From: Enterococcus cecorum
GTDB taxonomy: Bacteria > Bacillota > Bacilli > Lactobacillales > Enterococcaceae
Length of the DNA stretch: 64,000 bases
Direction: 5' to 3'
Assembly: GCF_023221775.1 (NCBI RefSeq)
Contig: NZ_JAKUDS010000005.1
Span: forward strand, 44,641 to 108,640
Of the stretch, positions 27,771 through 34,947 are shown piece by piece; positions within the stretch are counted from its first letter, which is position 1; each line of letters starts with the position of its first letter. The notes under the pieces were generated by a model that worked only from the letters and a program-made list of their open reading frames with translations, ran no database searches and had not been told where the DNA came from. The position numbers and the translations under genes are program-made.

Positions 27771-28493
27771 ATGAATAAATTTAAAGAGATTTTTGCCGAT
27801 TTAGAACAAAAAATTTTAAATGGCGTTTATCCAGCAAATACTTTATTACCTAGCGAAAGTCAAATGATGGAAAAATATCATGTCTCCCGTGAAACCGTAC
27901 GAAAGGCGTTGAGTCTCTTGCGTAATGCGGGCTATATCCAGAAAAAGCAAGGAAAAGGCTCGATTGTTTTAGACTTACACCGCTTTGATTTTCCAATTTC
28001 AGGCTTGACGAGTTTTAAAGAATTACAAGATAAATTCAATATGGAGAGTCAGACCGAGGTGATTTCGATTAAAAAAATTGCGGTTTCTCCTGATTTAAGT
28101 GAAAAGACAGGTTGGCCCGTTGCTGCTGAGGTGTGGAAATTGGTTCGTCGCCGCTTAATTAATGGCGAGCCTTCCATTATTGATATTGATTATCTAGATG
28201 CTTCGATTATTCCAACGTTGCCAAAAGATCGGGCGGCTGAGTCGATTTATCGTTATTTTGAAGAAGATTTAGGCCTGGAGATTTCCTATGCGCAAAAGGA
28301 AATTACAGTAGATACAGCCTCCAAAGAAATTCGCGATTTATTAAACTTGACGTTAGATGATCGCCATGTGGTTGCGGTTAGGAGTTTGGTTTATCTGTAT
28401 GATATGCGTTGTTTTGAGTATACCGAATCGATTCACCGCTTAGACAAGTTCCGCTTTGTGGACTTTGCGCGTCGGACTAAGACTCAAAAATAG
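27771..28493 (+). CDS. treR: GntR-family regulator, TreR-type trehalose operon repressor
   Basis: 240 residues. N-terminal winged helix (NKFKEIFADLEQKILNG.. LLPSESQMMEKYHVSRETVRKAL) and C-terminal UTRA effector domain (about residues 90-235). The start NKFKEIFADLEQKI and the segment GKGSIVLD follow TreR of Firmicutes. TreR binds trehalose-6-phosphate and releases its operator. A near-consensus TreR box lies 6.6 kb away in front of the GH65 gene at 34378-34389; none was found at treR itself. Start ATG 27771 with GAGGG upstream. The next gene begins 40 bases after its stop. Confidence 0.8.
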   Translation: MNKFKEIFADLEQKILNGVYPANTLLPSESQMMEKYHVSRETVRKALSLLRNAGYIQKKQGKGSIVLDLHRFDFPISGLTSFKELQDKFNMESQTEVISIKKIAVSPDLSEKTGWPVAAEVWKLVRRRLINGEPSIIDIDYLDASIIPTLPKDRAAESIYRYFEEDLGLEISYAQKEITVDTASKEIRDLLNLTLDDRHVVAVRSLVYLYDMRCFEYTESIHRLDKFRFVDFARRTKTQK

Positions 28494-28533
28494 GCAATTG
28501 CTGTTCTGTTTTGAAAGAAATGAAGGGATGAAG

Positions 28534-28905
28534 ATGGCAGAACAAAAAATGAAACAAAATGTGAAAGATGCGAAGGTCAAAACCTACATGCATTGGATGA
28601 TGGGGTTATTAGTCGTACTTATTGGCATTGCGGTATTATTACCCATTGTACCAGCTGATGCACCCATTTGGTTAGGGAAAGTGGTAACGGTCACTTTGAT
28701 GTTACTTACCGAAGTGATATTAGTGATGGCCTATAAGTTAGCCAAATACTACTATCAAGGAATTTTCGATGAGAATGCGCCTCTTTTTGTACCGAAAGCA
28801 ATCGGTATTGGCTTTACAATTAATCCTTATCATCGCCTAGGTAAATATATTTGGTTTGGCCTCATGCTTGCCATTTTCTTGATGATGTTGCCGGCGTTAT
28901 TTTAG
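28534..28905 (+). CDS. Membrane protein resembling DUF5808 proteins
   Basis: 123 residues with three hydrophobic segments. The middle stretch YYYQGIFDENAPLFVPKAIGIGFTINPYHR resembles the lFVPK..GiGyTiN pattern of DUF5808 proteins. ATG 28534 is six bases after AAGGG; the ATG at 28528 is too close. It probably shares a transcript with treR. Function unknown. Confidence 0.65.
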   Translation: MAEQKMKQNVKDAKVKTYMHWMMGLLVVLIGIAVLLPIVPADAPIWLGKVVTVTLMLLTEVILVMAYKLAKYYYQGIFDENAPLFVPKAIGIGFTINPYHRLGKYIWFGLMLAIFLMMLPALF

Positions 28906-28916
28906 TTTGTTACTTG

Positions 28917-28948
28917 CACCAATCTAATCTTTTTAGATTGGTGTTTTT
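28917..28948 (+). terminator. Terminator of the treR operon
   Basis: CACCAATCTAA, TCTT loop, TTAGATTGGTG, then five T. Confidence 0.9.
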
Positions 28949-29176
28949 GTGTAGAAAGAGAAGTAGTAATGATCAACTATAATAACGTTTGTAGTTATAA
29001 TTTATCCCTTTATTCAATTGCTCTGTTGAAGTGGGGATTGTTGATAAGACAAAGATAGTAATTTGTTTATTTCTGCATAAAAAGTATTTTCAGTATAACA
29101 AAGATGTGTTAAAATATTTCAGGATAAATTCTCCTAGAGTAGTGTTTATCTTAATGAATATGTGAGGAAATAAAAA

Positions 29177-29755
29177 GTGAATAAGGAAAAGAATCAATTG
29201 CAAATACTGATTTTTTGTGCATTGGCCATTGGTATGAATGTCATTTTAGGTTCAATAGTGACTTATACGCATATCCCATTGCTATTTTTAGATGCAATAG
29301 GTACGATTTTTGTGGCAGTGAATTTCCCGTTACGTTACGGTTTGTTAACGGGGATTGGAACTAATATTGTCTTAGCGGTGATTCATGGACCGCTAGCCTT
29401 ACCTTTTGGCTTGGTTAGTTTGACCATTGCTCTGGTGGCACACTTGGCATCTAGAAGCGGTTTTGGCTATAAACGAGCGATATTAACCGGAGTATTGATT
29501 GTCTTTTTCGGCTCTTTTGTAAGTGCTGCAGTGCGCCTAGTATTATATGATGGTTTTAATGGGACGAGTAGAACATTGACTGATATGCTAGTTTTTACTT
29601 TACGAGCAGATGGTCTGAATCGCTTTGTTGCGGCTTATACTGGAGCTTTTTCAGATGGCGTCATTGACAAAATATTATCTTGCTTGCTTGTTTCTTGGTT
29701 GAGTGAGTCACAAACAGTAAGACGTCTTTTTTCAAATTTAAGGGTCAGTAGATAA
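29177..29755 (+). CDS. ECF transporter S component (CD3073-like)
   Basis: 192 residues, five to six membrane helices. The N-terminus MNVILGSIVTYTHIPLLFLDAIGTI, then LTGIGTNIV, is typical of the CD3073-type substrate-binding subunits of energy-coupling-factor transporters. The GTG start at 29177 follows GAGGAAA by seven bases. No energizing subunits are nearby, so it would share the cell's common ECF module. No riboswitch was recognised upstream, and the vitamin transported is unknown. Confidence 0.75.
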   Translation: MNKEKNQLQILIFCALAIGMNVILGSIVTYTHIPLLFLDAIGTIFVAVNFPLRYGLLTGIGTNIVLAVIHGPLALPFGLVSLTIALVAHLASRSGFGYKRAILTGVLIVFFGSFVSAAVRLVLYDGFNGTSRTLTDMLVFTLRADGLNRFVAAYTGAFSDGVIDKILSCLLVSWLSESQTVRRLFSNLRVSR

Positions 29756-29764
29756 GCGGATAGG

Positions 29765-29800
29765 AACCTTCTTACCTAGAAAATGGTAGGAAGGTTTTTT
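29765..29800 (+). terminator. Terminator after the ECF S-component gene
   Basis: AACCTTCTTACC and GGTAGGAAGGTT arms, then a T-run. The remaining 29801-30067 holds only the leader of the next gene; no other element was recognised. Confidence 0.85.
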
Positions 29801-30067
29801 GTTGCAGAGAATCTATTACGTTAAATGAGTTTTCGTTCAGCTAATAAGTGTTTTGCAGACACAGATTGTTACAACTTGTAAAATCCTTTAATCATCTGTA
29901 ATCAAAGATAATTTCAAGTAATGCTTATCATGAAAACTTAGTAAGGAGAAAATATTTACTTAACCTATGAAATGAAAATTTGTACTATCATAGTATTCAT
30001 GAATCAGAGCCTATTCAGAAAAATTTTTGAATAAGCAAACATAGAATATTTTGAAAGGACAGATGAA

Positions 30068-30670
30068 ATGATTCAAAAAAATTTAAAATTAATTTCCCTT
30101 ACAACAGTTTTAGCAGGTTTGCTATTTTTCAATGCACCACTATATGCACATGCCGATGAAACAAAGGATACAACTTCAGAGGAAGCCATTACGAAAAAAG
30201 CTTTACTAGTTATCAATGGTTTTGAAGAAGATGGTAAGACAAAGATTCCAACTGGAAAAGCTCGTGTAGATTATCTAAAAGCACAAAAATATGATCCACA
30301 AAAAGTGCAAGATAAGGTAAATGAAATCTTGCTAGGTAAAGTAGAAGTTGCCAATGTGACAACCAATACCATAAGTCAAGCAACTACACCTGCTGCATCA
30401 ACAAATTCAGTGAATACACAAGCGCAAAGCACGACTACTTATACAGGTACTAGTTCAAGTGCCAAAGAATGGATTGCCCAAAAAGAATCAGGGGGTAGCT
30501 ATACTGCACAAAATGGTCGCTACTATGGTCGTTATCAATTAGATTCTAGTTACTTAAATGGCGATTATTCACCTGAAAACCAAGAACGTGTGGCGGATAA
30601 CTATGTTGCAAATCGTTATGGTTCATGGGAAAATGCGCAACAATTCTGGTTAACTCATGGTTGGTATTAA
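30068..30670 (+). CDS. Apf-like secreted muralytic protein
   Basis: 200 residues. A signal peptide ends near ADA in YAHADE. A Thr/Ser/Ala-rich linker (about residues 97-132) leads to the C-terminal domain AKEWIAQKESGGSYTAQNGRYYG, RYQL, then QERVADNYVANRYGSWENAQQFW..HGWY. This is the aggregation-promoting-factor/SceD-like transglycosylase domain: the E of KESGG is the presumed catalytic Glu. It acts on peptidoglycan at the cell surface. Start ATG 30068 with GAAAGGAC upstream. Confidence 0.85.
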   Translation: MIQKNLKLISLTTVLAGLLFFNAPLYAHADETKDTTSEEAITKKALLVINGFEEDGKTKIPTGKARVDYLKAQKYDPQKVQDKVNEILLGKVEVANVTTNTISQATTPAASTNSVNTQAQSTTTYTGTSSSAKEWIAQKESGGSYTAQNGRYYGRYQLDSSYLNGDYSPENQERVADNYVANRYGSWENAQQFWLTHGWY

Positions 30671-30682
30671 AATTGAATAAAT

Positions 30683-30725
30683 AAAAAAGAGGTTTTTCCT
30701 AGCATGATAGGAAGACCTCTTTTTT
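30683..30725 (+). terminator. Terminator after the Apf-like gene
   Basis: AAAAAAGAGGTTTTTCCTA and TAGGAAGACCTCTTTTTT arms; strong. Confidence 0.9.
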
Positions 30726-30744
30726 GCGTGCCGATAAAAGTTCA

Positions 30745-30843
30745 CTATCCTAAGACGCGTAATAAATCATAATTGACATATACCTTATTTTTTCGTTTTG
30801 CTTGGTCTACATCAATGAGTTTTAATGCTACCAAGCGATTCAT
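30745..30843 (-). pseudogene. C-terminal fragment of a winged-helix-like protein
   Basis: A 32-codon minus-strand frame reads NRLVALKLIDVDQAKRKNK followed by VYVNYDLLRVLG and a stop. The pattern (helix, L-x-dvd..kRKNkvYvNYdLL) looks like the end of a winged-helix DNA-binding domain. Reading upstream in the same frame gives FLANR and then a TGA stop, with no ribosome binding site. I read it as a decayed remnant; its parent family is not certain. Confidence 0.35.
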
Positions 30844-30937
30844 TCTATTTGCTAAAAATCAACAAAAATTATCAAATAGATTCGTGCGTGATCCAAAGTA
30901 TAAGACCTAAAATTGGCTAAAATTAGCTGATTTAAAC

Positions 30938-30976
30938 AAAAAAAGAACTGCTCGCAATGGAACAGTTCTCTTTTTT
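30938..30976. terminator. Terminator of the GH65-pgmB operon
   Basis: AAAAAAAGAACTG and CAGTTCTCTTTTTT arms around CTCGCAATGGAA; acts on the minus strand after pgmB and may act on both. Confidence 0.85.
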
Positions 30977-30980
30977 CGTA

Positions 30981-31628
30981 TTATAAGGCGATTAATTCAT
31001 CCATGTTTAATTCATCTAAAGTATGCACAGTGCGGTCTGCTTGGTCTAGTGGTTCGCCAGCTAGGATGCCGATTGCGTACATGCCACAAGCTTTGATACC
31101 TGCGATACCAGCTTGTGCGTCTTCAAATCCAATCGCTTCTTCTGGTTTGATACCGATGCTTTCTGCGGCTTTCACGAAGATTTCTGGATCTGGTTTGCCT
31201 TTGGTTAAAGTAGCAGGATCGACAATCGCGTCAAATAAATCAATAACCCTTAATTTTTCCAAGATGAATGGGGCATTTTTAGAAGCTGAGGCAATCGCAC
31301 ATGGCATATTTTTTTCTTTCGCTTCTAATAAAAATGCTTTGACACCAGGTAATAGGTCCGCTGGTGTTAAGTTTTGTAATAATTGTACATAAGCTTCATT
31401 CTTTTCAGCGGCTAAAGCTTCTTTTTGTTCTTGTGTATATTTATCTTGTTGGTTACCGTGAGCTAGGATGCGTTCAAGTGAATCCATACGGCTAATTCCT
31501 TTTAGTTGTTCATTGAATTTTAAGTCGATTTCAATGCCTAATTTATCAGCAAGTTCTTTCCATGCTTCGTAGTGGTATTTGGCAGTGTCAGTAATCACGC
31601 CATCTAAATCAAATACAAAACCTTTCAT
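30981..31628 (-). CDS. pgmB: Beta-phosphoglucomutase
   Basis: 215 residues. HAD motif I GFVFDLDGVITDTAKYHY at the N-terminus, motif II AIASASKNA, Lys in TKGKPDPEIF, and motif IV GFEDAQAGI. The DTAKYHYxAW segment and R..GISR..SL cap residues are diagnostic of beta-PGM. It converts beta-glucose-1-phosphate to glucose-6-phosphate. It follows the GH65 gene (67 bases), whose phosphorolysis makes exactly this substrate. ATG 31628 has GAGGGAC upstream. Confidence 0.95.
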   Translation of the reverse strand: MKGFVFDLDGVITDTAKYHYEAWKELADKLGIEIDLKFNEQLKGISRMDSLERILAHGNQQDKYTQEQKEALAAEKNEAYVQLLQNLTPADLLPGVKAFLLEAKEKNMPCAIASASKNAPFILEKLRVIDLFDAIVDPATLTKGKPDPEIFVKAAESIGIKPEEAIGFEDAQAGIAGIKACGMYAIGILAGEPLDQADRTVHTLDELNMDELIAL

Positions 31629-31663
31629 GATTTGTCCCTCGTTTTCCATCTTTTTTAAAGTAG

Positions 31664-31689
31664 ACTCAGGTAAGTAGACCTACCTGAGT
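31664..31689 (-). other. Intercistronic hairpin between GH65 and pgmB genes
   Basis: ACTCAGGTA (31664-31672) pairs with TACCTGAGT (31681-31689) around an 8-base loop. No U-tract follows on the minus strand, so it more likely tunes mRNA stability than terminates. Confidence 0.5.
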
Positions 31690-31695
31690 AAATTT

Positions 31696-34326
31696 TTAGT
31701 AGTTGACAGTAACTGCTTGGCCTTTAGGTAATTTCACTAGTTGAGAACCTACATAGCATTGGCTGTCTTTATTGGCTGTAAGTGTAATTTCTTTTTTCGT
31801 TACCAATACTTGATAGTCGATACCGCGGATAGTGATGTTAAAGGCGATATCATCCCATTGTGCTGGTAAGTTTGGATTGAAGTGTAACTCGCTTAGACGG
31901 ATATCCATACCGGCAAAAGTAGTTAATGGAATGAATAAAGTCGCAGCCATTACCCCAGCGTGGATTCCTTCAGCAGTGGTTCCTCCTTGGATATCGCGGT
32001 AATCAGAATTTAGCGCTTCTTGGTAAAGTTTCCAAGCAAGATCATTTTCACCAATCATTGCACCTAATTGGGCATGGACGATACGTGATAAAGTAGAACC
32101 GTGTGAAGTGCGTGCTAAGTAGTAGTCTAAGTTACGTTTCACATAATCTTCAGGCACTTGATAGTTCAAATCTTTCAAAATGTTATCAACAGTTTCTTTA
32201 GAGAAGTTGTAGTAAATCATCAAACTATCCGCTTGTTTTGCGACTTTATAGCTGTCAGCGGATTTGCCTTCAGCATTTAAGATGCGGTCCATACGGTAAA
32301 TGTTGCCGTATTTTTCACGGTAATGATCCCAATCGACTTCTTCTAGCTTGAAGTAATCTTGGTATTGAGCGATGATACCGTCTTGGTCGATTTCAAGGGC
32401 TAGTTGATGACGGATTTCTCCCATACGTGCAATCAATTCATCGTTTACCCCTGTTTTTGCTTGAACATTCGCAAAGATTTCAGCTGGTAATTGTTTTTGT
32501 AAGCTAGCGATTTGTTCGAATAACCAAACAACCATCATATTAGTGTATGCATTGTTCTTCAAACCGCCTTTTTCAGCATTTGGGTAAGATTCGTGGAATT
32601 CATCTGGTCCCATCACACCTTCGATTGAGTAACGGTCTAAGCTTTCATCCCAAACAGAGATACTTTCCCAGAAGTGGGCGATTTCTAACATTAATTCTAG
32701 ACCATATTTTTCCATAAAGTCTAAGTCTTGCGTATTGTTGAAATATTGCCATACATTATAAGCAATTGCTAAGGATACGTGACGTTGGCGACGGCTGTGA
32801 TCTTCTTTCCATTCACCACTGATTGGGTTTAAGTGTAAGAATTGTGACTGTTCATCGCCATAAAGACCTGCTTGCCAAGGGAACATCGCACCTTGATAGC
32901 CTTCTTTTTGGGCATCTTTTTTCGCAGCAGCCAGACGACGATAACGATACATTAATAGTTCGCGCGCTGTTTCAGGGAAGTGGACGATATAGAATGGTAA
33001 AATGAATAATTCATCCCAGAAAATATGACCACGATAAGCTTCCCCATGTAAACCGCGGGCAGTCACAGAAGCATCTAATCCTTTATTTCCATTTGGACTA
33101 GCTGAAGCCAAGATATGGAAAGTATGAAGATTAAGCATGCGTTGAGACATATAGTCACCATGGATGGTAATTGCGGCTTTGTCCCATAGTTTTTGCCAAG
33201 CTTGAGCAGATTTTTCGTAAGCTTCTTCAAAGGTATCAAAGCTTAATACATCTAAATCAATGGTTGTTGTGGCTTCTTCTGGGCGATCTTGATAGACAGC
33301 CACTGCTTTAGTGAAGGTATAAGTTTGACCTTCGTTAGCGGCAATCACTAGTTTTTGGAAGACTTTTTGTTCCGTTGTTTCATTGACTAAGTTTGTTAAG
33401 TCTTCTTCACTGGTTAATTGTGTTGCTTGTGTGATGGTGATTTGTGATTGTTTGGTTTTAGCTACTAAGACCGCGTTGTTTGCTTTTGCTTGAGTGTTTA
33501 CGACATCTAAGTGTTCGCGATTTAAGCTACGGTATCTTGCTACGTTATAGTTATAGACGCTGCCATCGATTTCACTAACAAAAGTGACTTCACCACTAAA
33601 GTTTAATGGCGTAAAGCTGAAACGTACATAGTATTCATGGACATTTTCCATGCTTGCAATTTTTTCAGTTGTACATGCGATTTGTTTGTCACCAACAGAT
33701 AGAATGGCTTTAGCTGTAAATAATCCAGTTTTTAAGTTTAATTGACGTTTGAAATAAGTGACATTTTCTTTGGTGATTGCTACCTTTTGTCTGTCAACGA
33801 TTAAGTACATTTTTTGCGCATTTGGGGCATTTACGAAATCTTCATTGACTACATCATGACCGCTAACTTTTGAAGTAGCTGCATCATATAGGCTCGCTAA
33901 ATAAGTAGCTGGGTATGTGTCATCAGAAATTTCCATCTCAGGAGTTGTGCCACGTAAGCCCATAAAACCATTGCCCACTGTTAATAAGGATTCGATGGAG
34001 TATTCGTCTTTACCTGGTGTGAATCCATAGTAGGCAAGTTGGAAAAGATTGTCTTTTGCTTTTGCTTCAAAGTTTTCTGCATCGCTAAAGACAAAAGGTA
34101 CATTGTAAGTTTCACTAATCCATTGAGCGACAGGCATGATTCCAAAGTTAGTAGGGACTAAGTATTCGTCACAACCGGTCACATAACCACCTTCAAAGTT
34201 AGCAGCATCTAAAATTGTTTTTAACGTATCTAGATTTTCTGCCAAGTTATCAATGGTGTGGACTTGGTTGTCTGGTAGAGTAATTGTTGCTTTGTGGCCA
34301 TCCATTAAGATTGCTACGAGTTTCAT
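31696..34326 (-). CDS. GH65 disaccharide phosphorylase (trehalose-type phosphorylase likely)
   Basis: 876 residues. The catalytic region reads EGVMGPDEFHESYPNAEKGG followed by KNNAYTN, with the family general acid Glu in DEFHE; the phosphate-binding region is RTSHGSTLS. Other GH65 marks are the beta-sandwich N-terminal domain with GNGFMGLRG and the ARGLHGEAYRGHIFWDEL segment. An extra stretch of about 100 residues at the N-terminus (MKLVAILMDGHKATITL..., ending before DNLFQLAYYGF) makes it longer than the usual 750-780. The enzyme phosphorolyses an alpha-glucoside to beta-glucose-1-phosphate. Sequence alone does not decide between maltose, trehalose, their 6-phosphates or others, but the promoter carries a TreR box, which favours trehalose or trehalose-6-phosphate. 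ATG 34326 with AGGAGG upstream. Confidence 0.85.
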   Translation of the reverse strand: MKLVAILMDGHKATITLPDNQVHTIDNLAENLDTLKTILDAANFEGGYVTGCDEYLVPTNFGIMPVAQWISETYNVPFVFSDAENFEAKAKDNLFQLAYYGFTPGKDEYSIESLLTVGNGFMGLRGTTPEMEISDDTYPATYLASLYDAATSKVSGHDVVNEDFVNAPNAQKMYLIVDRQKVAITKENVTYFKRQLNLKTGLFTAKAILSVGDKQIACTTEKIASMENVHEYYVRFSFTPLNFSGEVTFVSEIDGSVYNYNVARYRSLNREHLDVVNTQAKANNAVLVAKTKQSQITITQATQLTSEEDLTNLVNETTEQKVFQKLVIAANEGQTYTFTKAVAVYQDRPEEATTTIDLDVLSFDTFEEAYEKSAQAWQKLWDKAAITIHGDYMSQRMLNLHTFHILASASPNGNKGLDASVTARGLHGEAYRGHIFWDELFILPFYIVHFPETARELLMYRYRRLAAAKKDAQKEGYQGAMFPWQAGLYGDEQSQFLHLNPISGEWKEDHSRRQRHVSLAIAYNVWQYFNNTQDLDFMEKYGLELMLEIAHFWESISVWDESLDRYSIEGVMGPDEFHESYPNAEKGGLKNNAYTNMMVVWLFEQIASLQKQLPAEIFANVQAKTGVNDELIARMGEIRHQLALEIDQDGIIAQYQDYFKLEEVDWDHYREKYGNIYRMDRILNAEGKSADSYKVAKQADSLMIYYNFSKETVDNILKDLNYQVPEDYVKRNLDYYLARTSHGSTLSRIVHAQLGAMIGENDLAWKLYQEALNSDYRDIQGGTTAEGIHAGVMAATLFIPLTTFAGMDIRLSELHFNPNLPAQWDDIAFNITIRGIDYQVLVTKKEITLTANKDSQCYVGSQLVKLPKGQAVTVNY

Positions 34327-34377
34327 AAAAGGTCCTCCTGCTTATTGTGCTTTTTGTAGATTAAACTACTTTTCTTC

Positions 34378-34389
34378 CTGTATATACAA
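34378..34389 (-). promoter_or_regulatory. TreR operator in front of the GH65-pgmB operon
   Basis: Minus strand TTGTATATACAG, one base from the palindromic tre-operator consensus TTGTATATACAA described for Bacillus. It begins five bases after the -10 box, over the expected transcription start, a repressing position. Confidence 0.75.
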
Positions 34390-34393
34390 GGTG

Positions 34394-34422
34394 ATTATAA
34401 ATGATTTTTCTTGGATAGACAA
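34394..34422 (-). promoter_or_regulatory. Promoter of the GH65-pgmB operon
   Basis: Minus strand TTGTCT (34417-34422), 17-base spacer, TATAAT (34394-34399). Confidence 0.65.
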
Positions 34423-34448
34423 GTAGAAATCTTCAAAGTTTGTCAATT

Positions 34449-34463
34449 TTAGAAACCGTTACC
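34449..34463. promoter_or_regulatory. Candidate CcpA (cre) site
   Basis: TAGAAACCGTTACCT matches 12 of 15 positions of the cre consensus WTGWAARCGYTWWCW. It sits 26 bases upstream of the -35 box of the GH65 operon, consistent with carbon catabolite control, but the match is imperfect. Confidence 0.4.
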
Positions 34464-34562
34464 TTTACTTATATTACAAATGATGAAAGTGTATTCGCTA
34501 AATAAAATACGTATAAACTTAGTGTAAAGTGGGCTATACAAGTTAAACGTGAAAGGCAAAAT

Positions 34563-34593
34563 AAAAAAGCATCCGAAAATATCGGTATGCTTG
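34563..34593 (-). terminator. Terminator downstream of the orphan antitoxin gene
   Basis: Minus strand AAGCATACCGATATTTTCGG then ATGCTTTTTT; the stem closes on AAGCAT/ATGCTT and CGA/TCG with a T-run. Confidence 0.7.
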
Positions 34594-34662
34594 AAGTGTC
34601 AATCGAGTCTAAATGAAGGTTTTTATATAGATTCAGAGTAACTTTTCTTTTGCTATTTGCTA

Positions 34663-34851
34663 CTAGAAGGAATCTTCATCTTTTTGAAACGTAATATCAG
34701 ATTCAAAAGGATTAGCGATTTTAGGGGAAAAGTTGATACTGTCATTTTTCGTTTGGTAACTGAGAAATTCAACACCAGCATCAACAGCATATTGTTTAGG
34801 AATGGATAAGGCGATTGAGTGACCTACTTTACGAGCAACAACTGGAATCAT
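34663..34851 (-). CDS. MazE/AbrB-type antitoxin, no toxin partner
   Basis: 62 residues. The N-terminus IPVVARKVGHSIALSIPKQYAVDAGVEF is the swapped-hairpin AbrB DNA-binding fold of MazE antitoxins (x-x-RKVGxSxxLxIPK). The C-terminal half (NPFESDITFQKDEDSF) is the short acidic tail that normally wraps the toxin. A toxin gene would be expected just downstream on the minus strand, but that stretch (34440-34662) holds only a terminator. A perfect palindrome lies 32 bases upstream. It may be a solitary antitoxin that still regulates itself or neutralises a toxin elsewhere. Confidence 0.65.
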   Translation of the reverse strand: MIPVVARKVGHSIALSIPKQYAVDAGVEFLSYQTKNDSINFSPKIANPFESDITFQKDEDSF

Positions 34852-34882
34852 ATTATCTACTCATTTTACACGATTTTATTTG

Positions 34883-34897
34883 TATAATCCGATTATA
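34883..34897 (-). promoter_or_regulatory. Palindromic operator upstream of the orphan antitoxin
   Basis: TATAATC-C-GATTATA, a perfect 7-1-7 palindrome, 32 bases before the antitoxin start. AbrB-fold antitoxins commonly autoregulate through such sites. Confidence 0.5.
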
Positions 34898-34904
34898 ATA
34901 CTCC

Positions 34905-34941
34905 TAAAAAAACTGCAAACATCTTAGTGACATTTGCAGTT
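34905..34941 (-). terminator. Terminator of the PcsB-like gene
   Basis: Minus strand AAACTGCAAATG and then TTTGCAGTTTTTTTAGG; stem ACTGCAAA/TTTGCAGT with a seven-T tract. Confidence 0.85.
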
Positions 34942-34947
34942 TCTATC

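Noticed and set aside
29869..29887. TGTTAC-TGTAAA as a WalR box upstream of the Apf-like gene
   Set aside because: The repeats are separated by four bases instead of the five in the WalR consensus.
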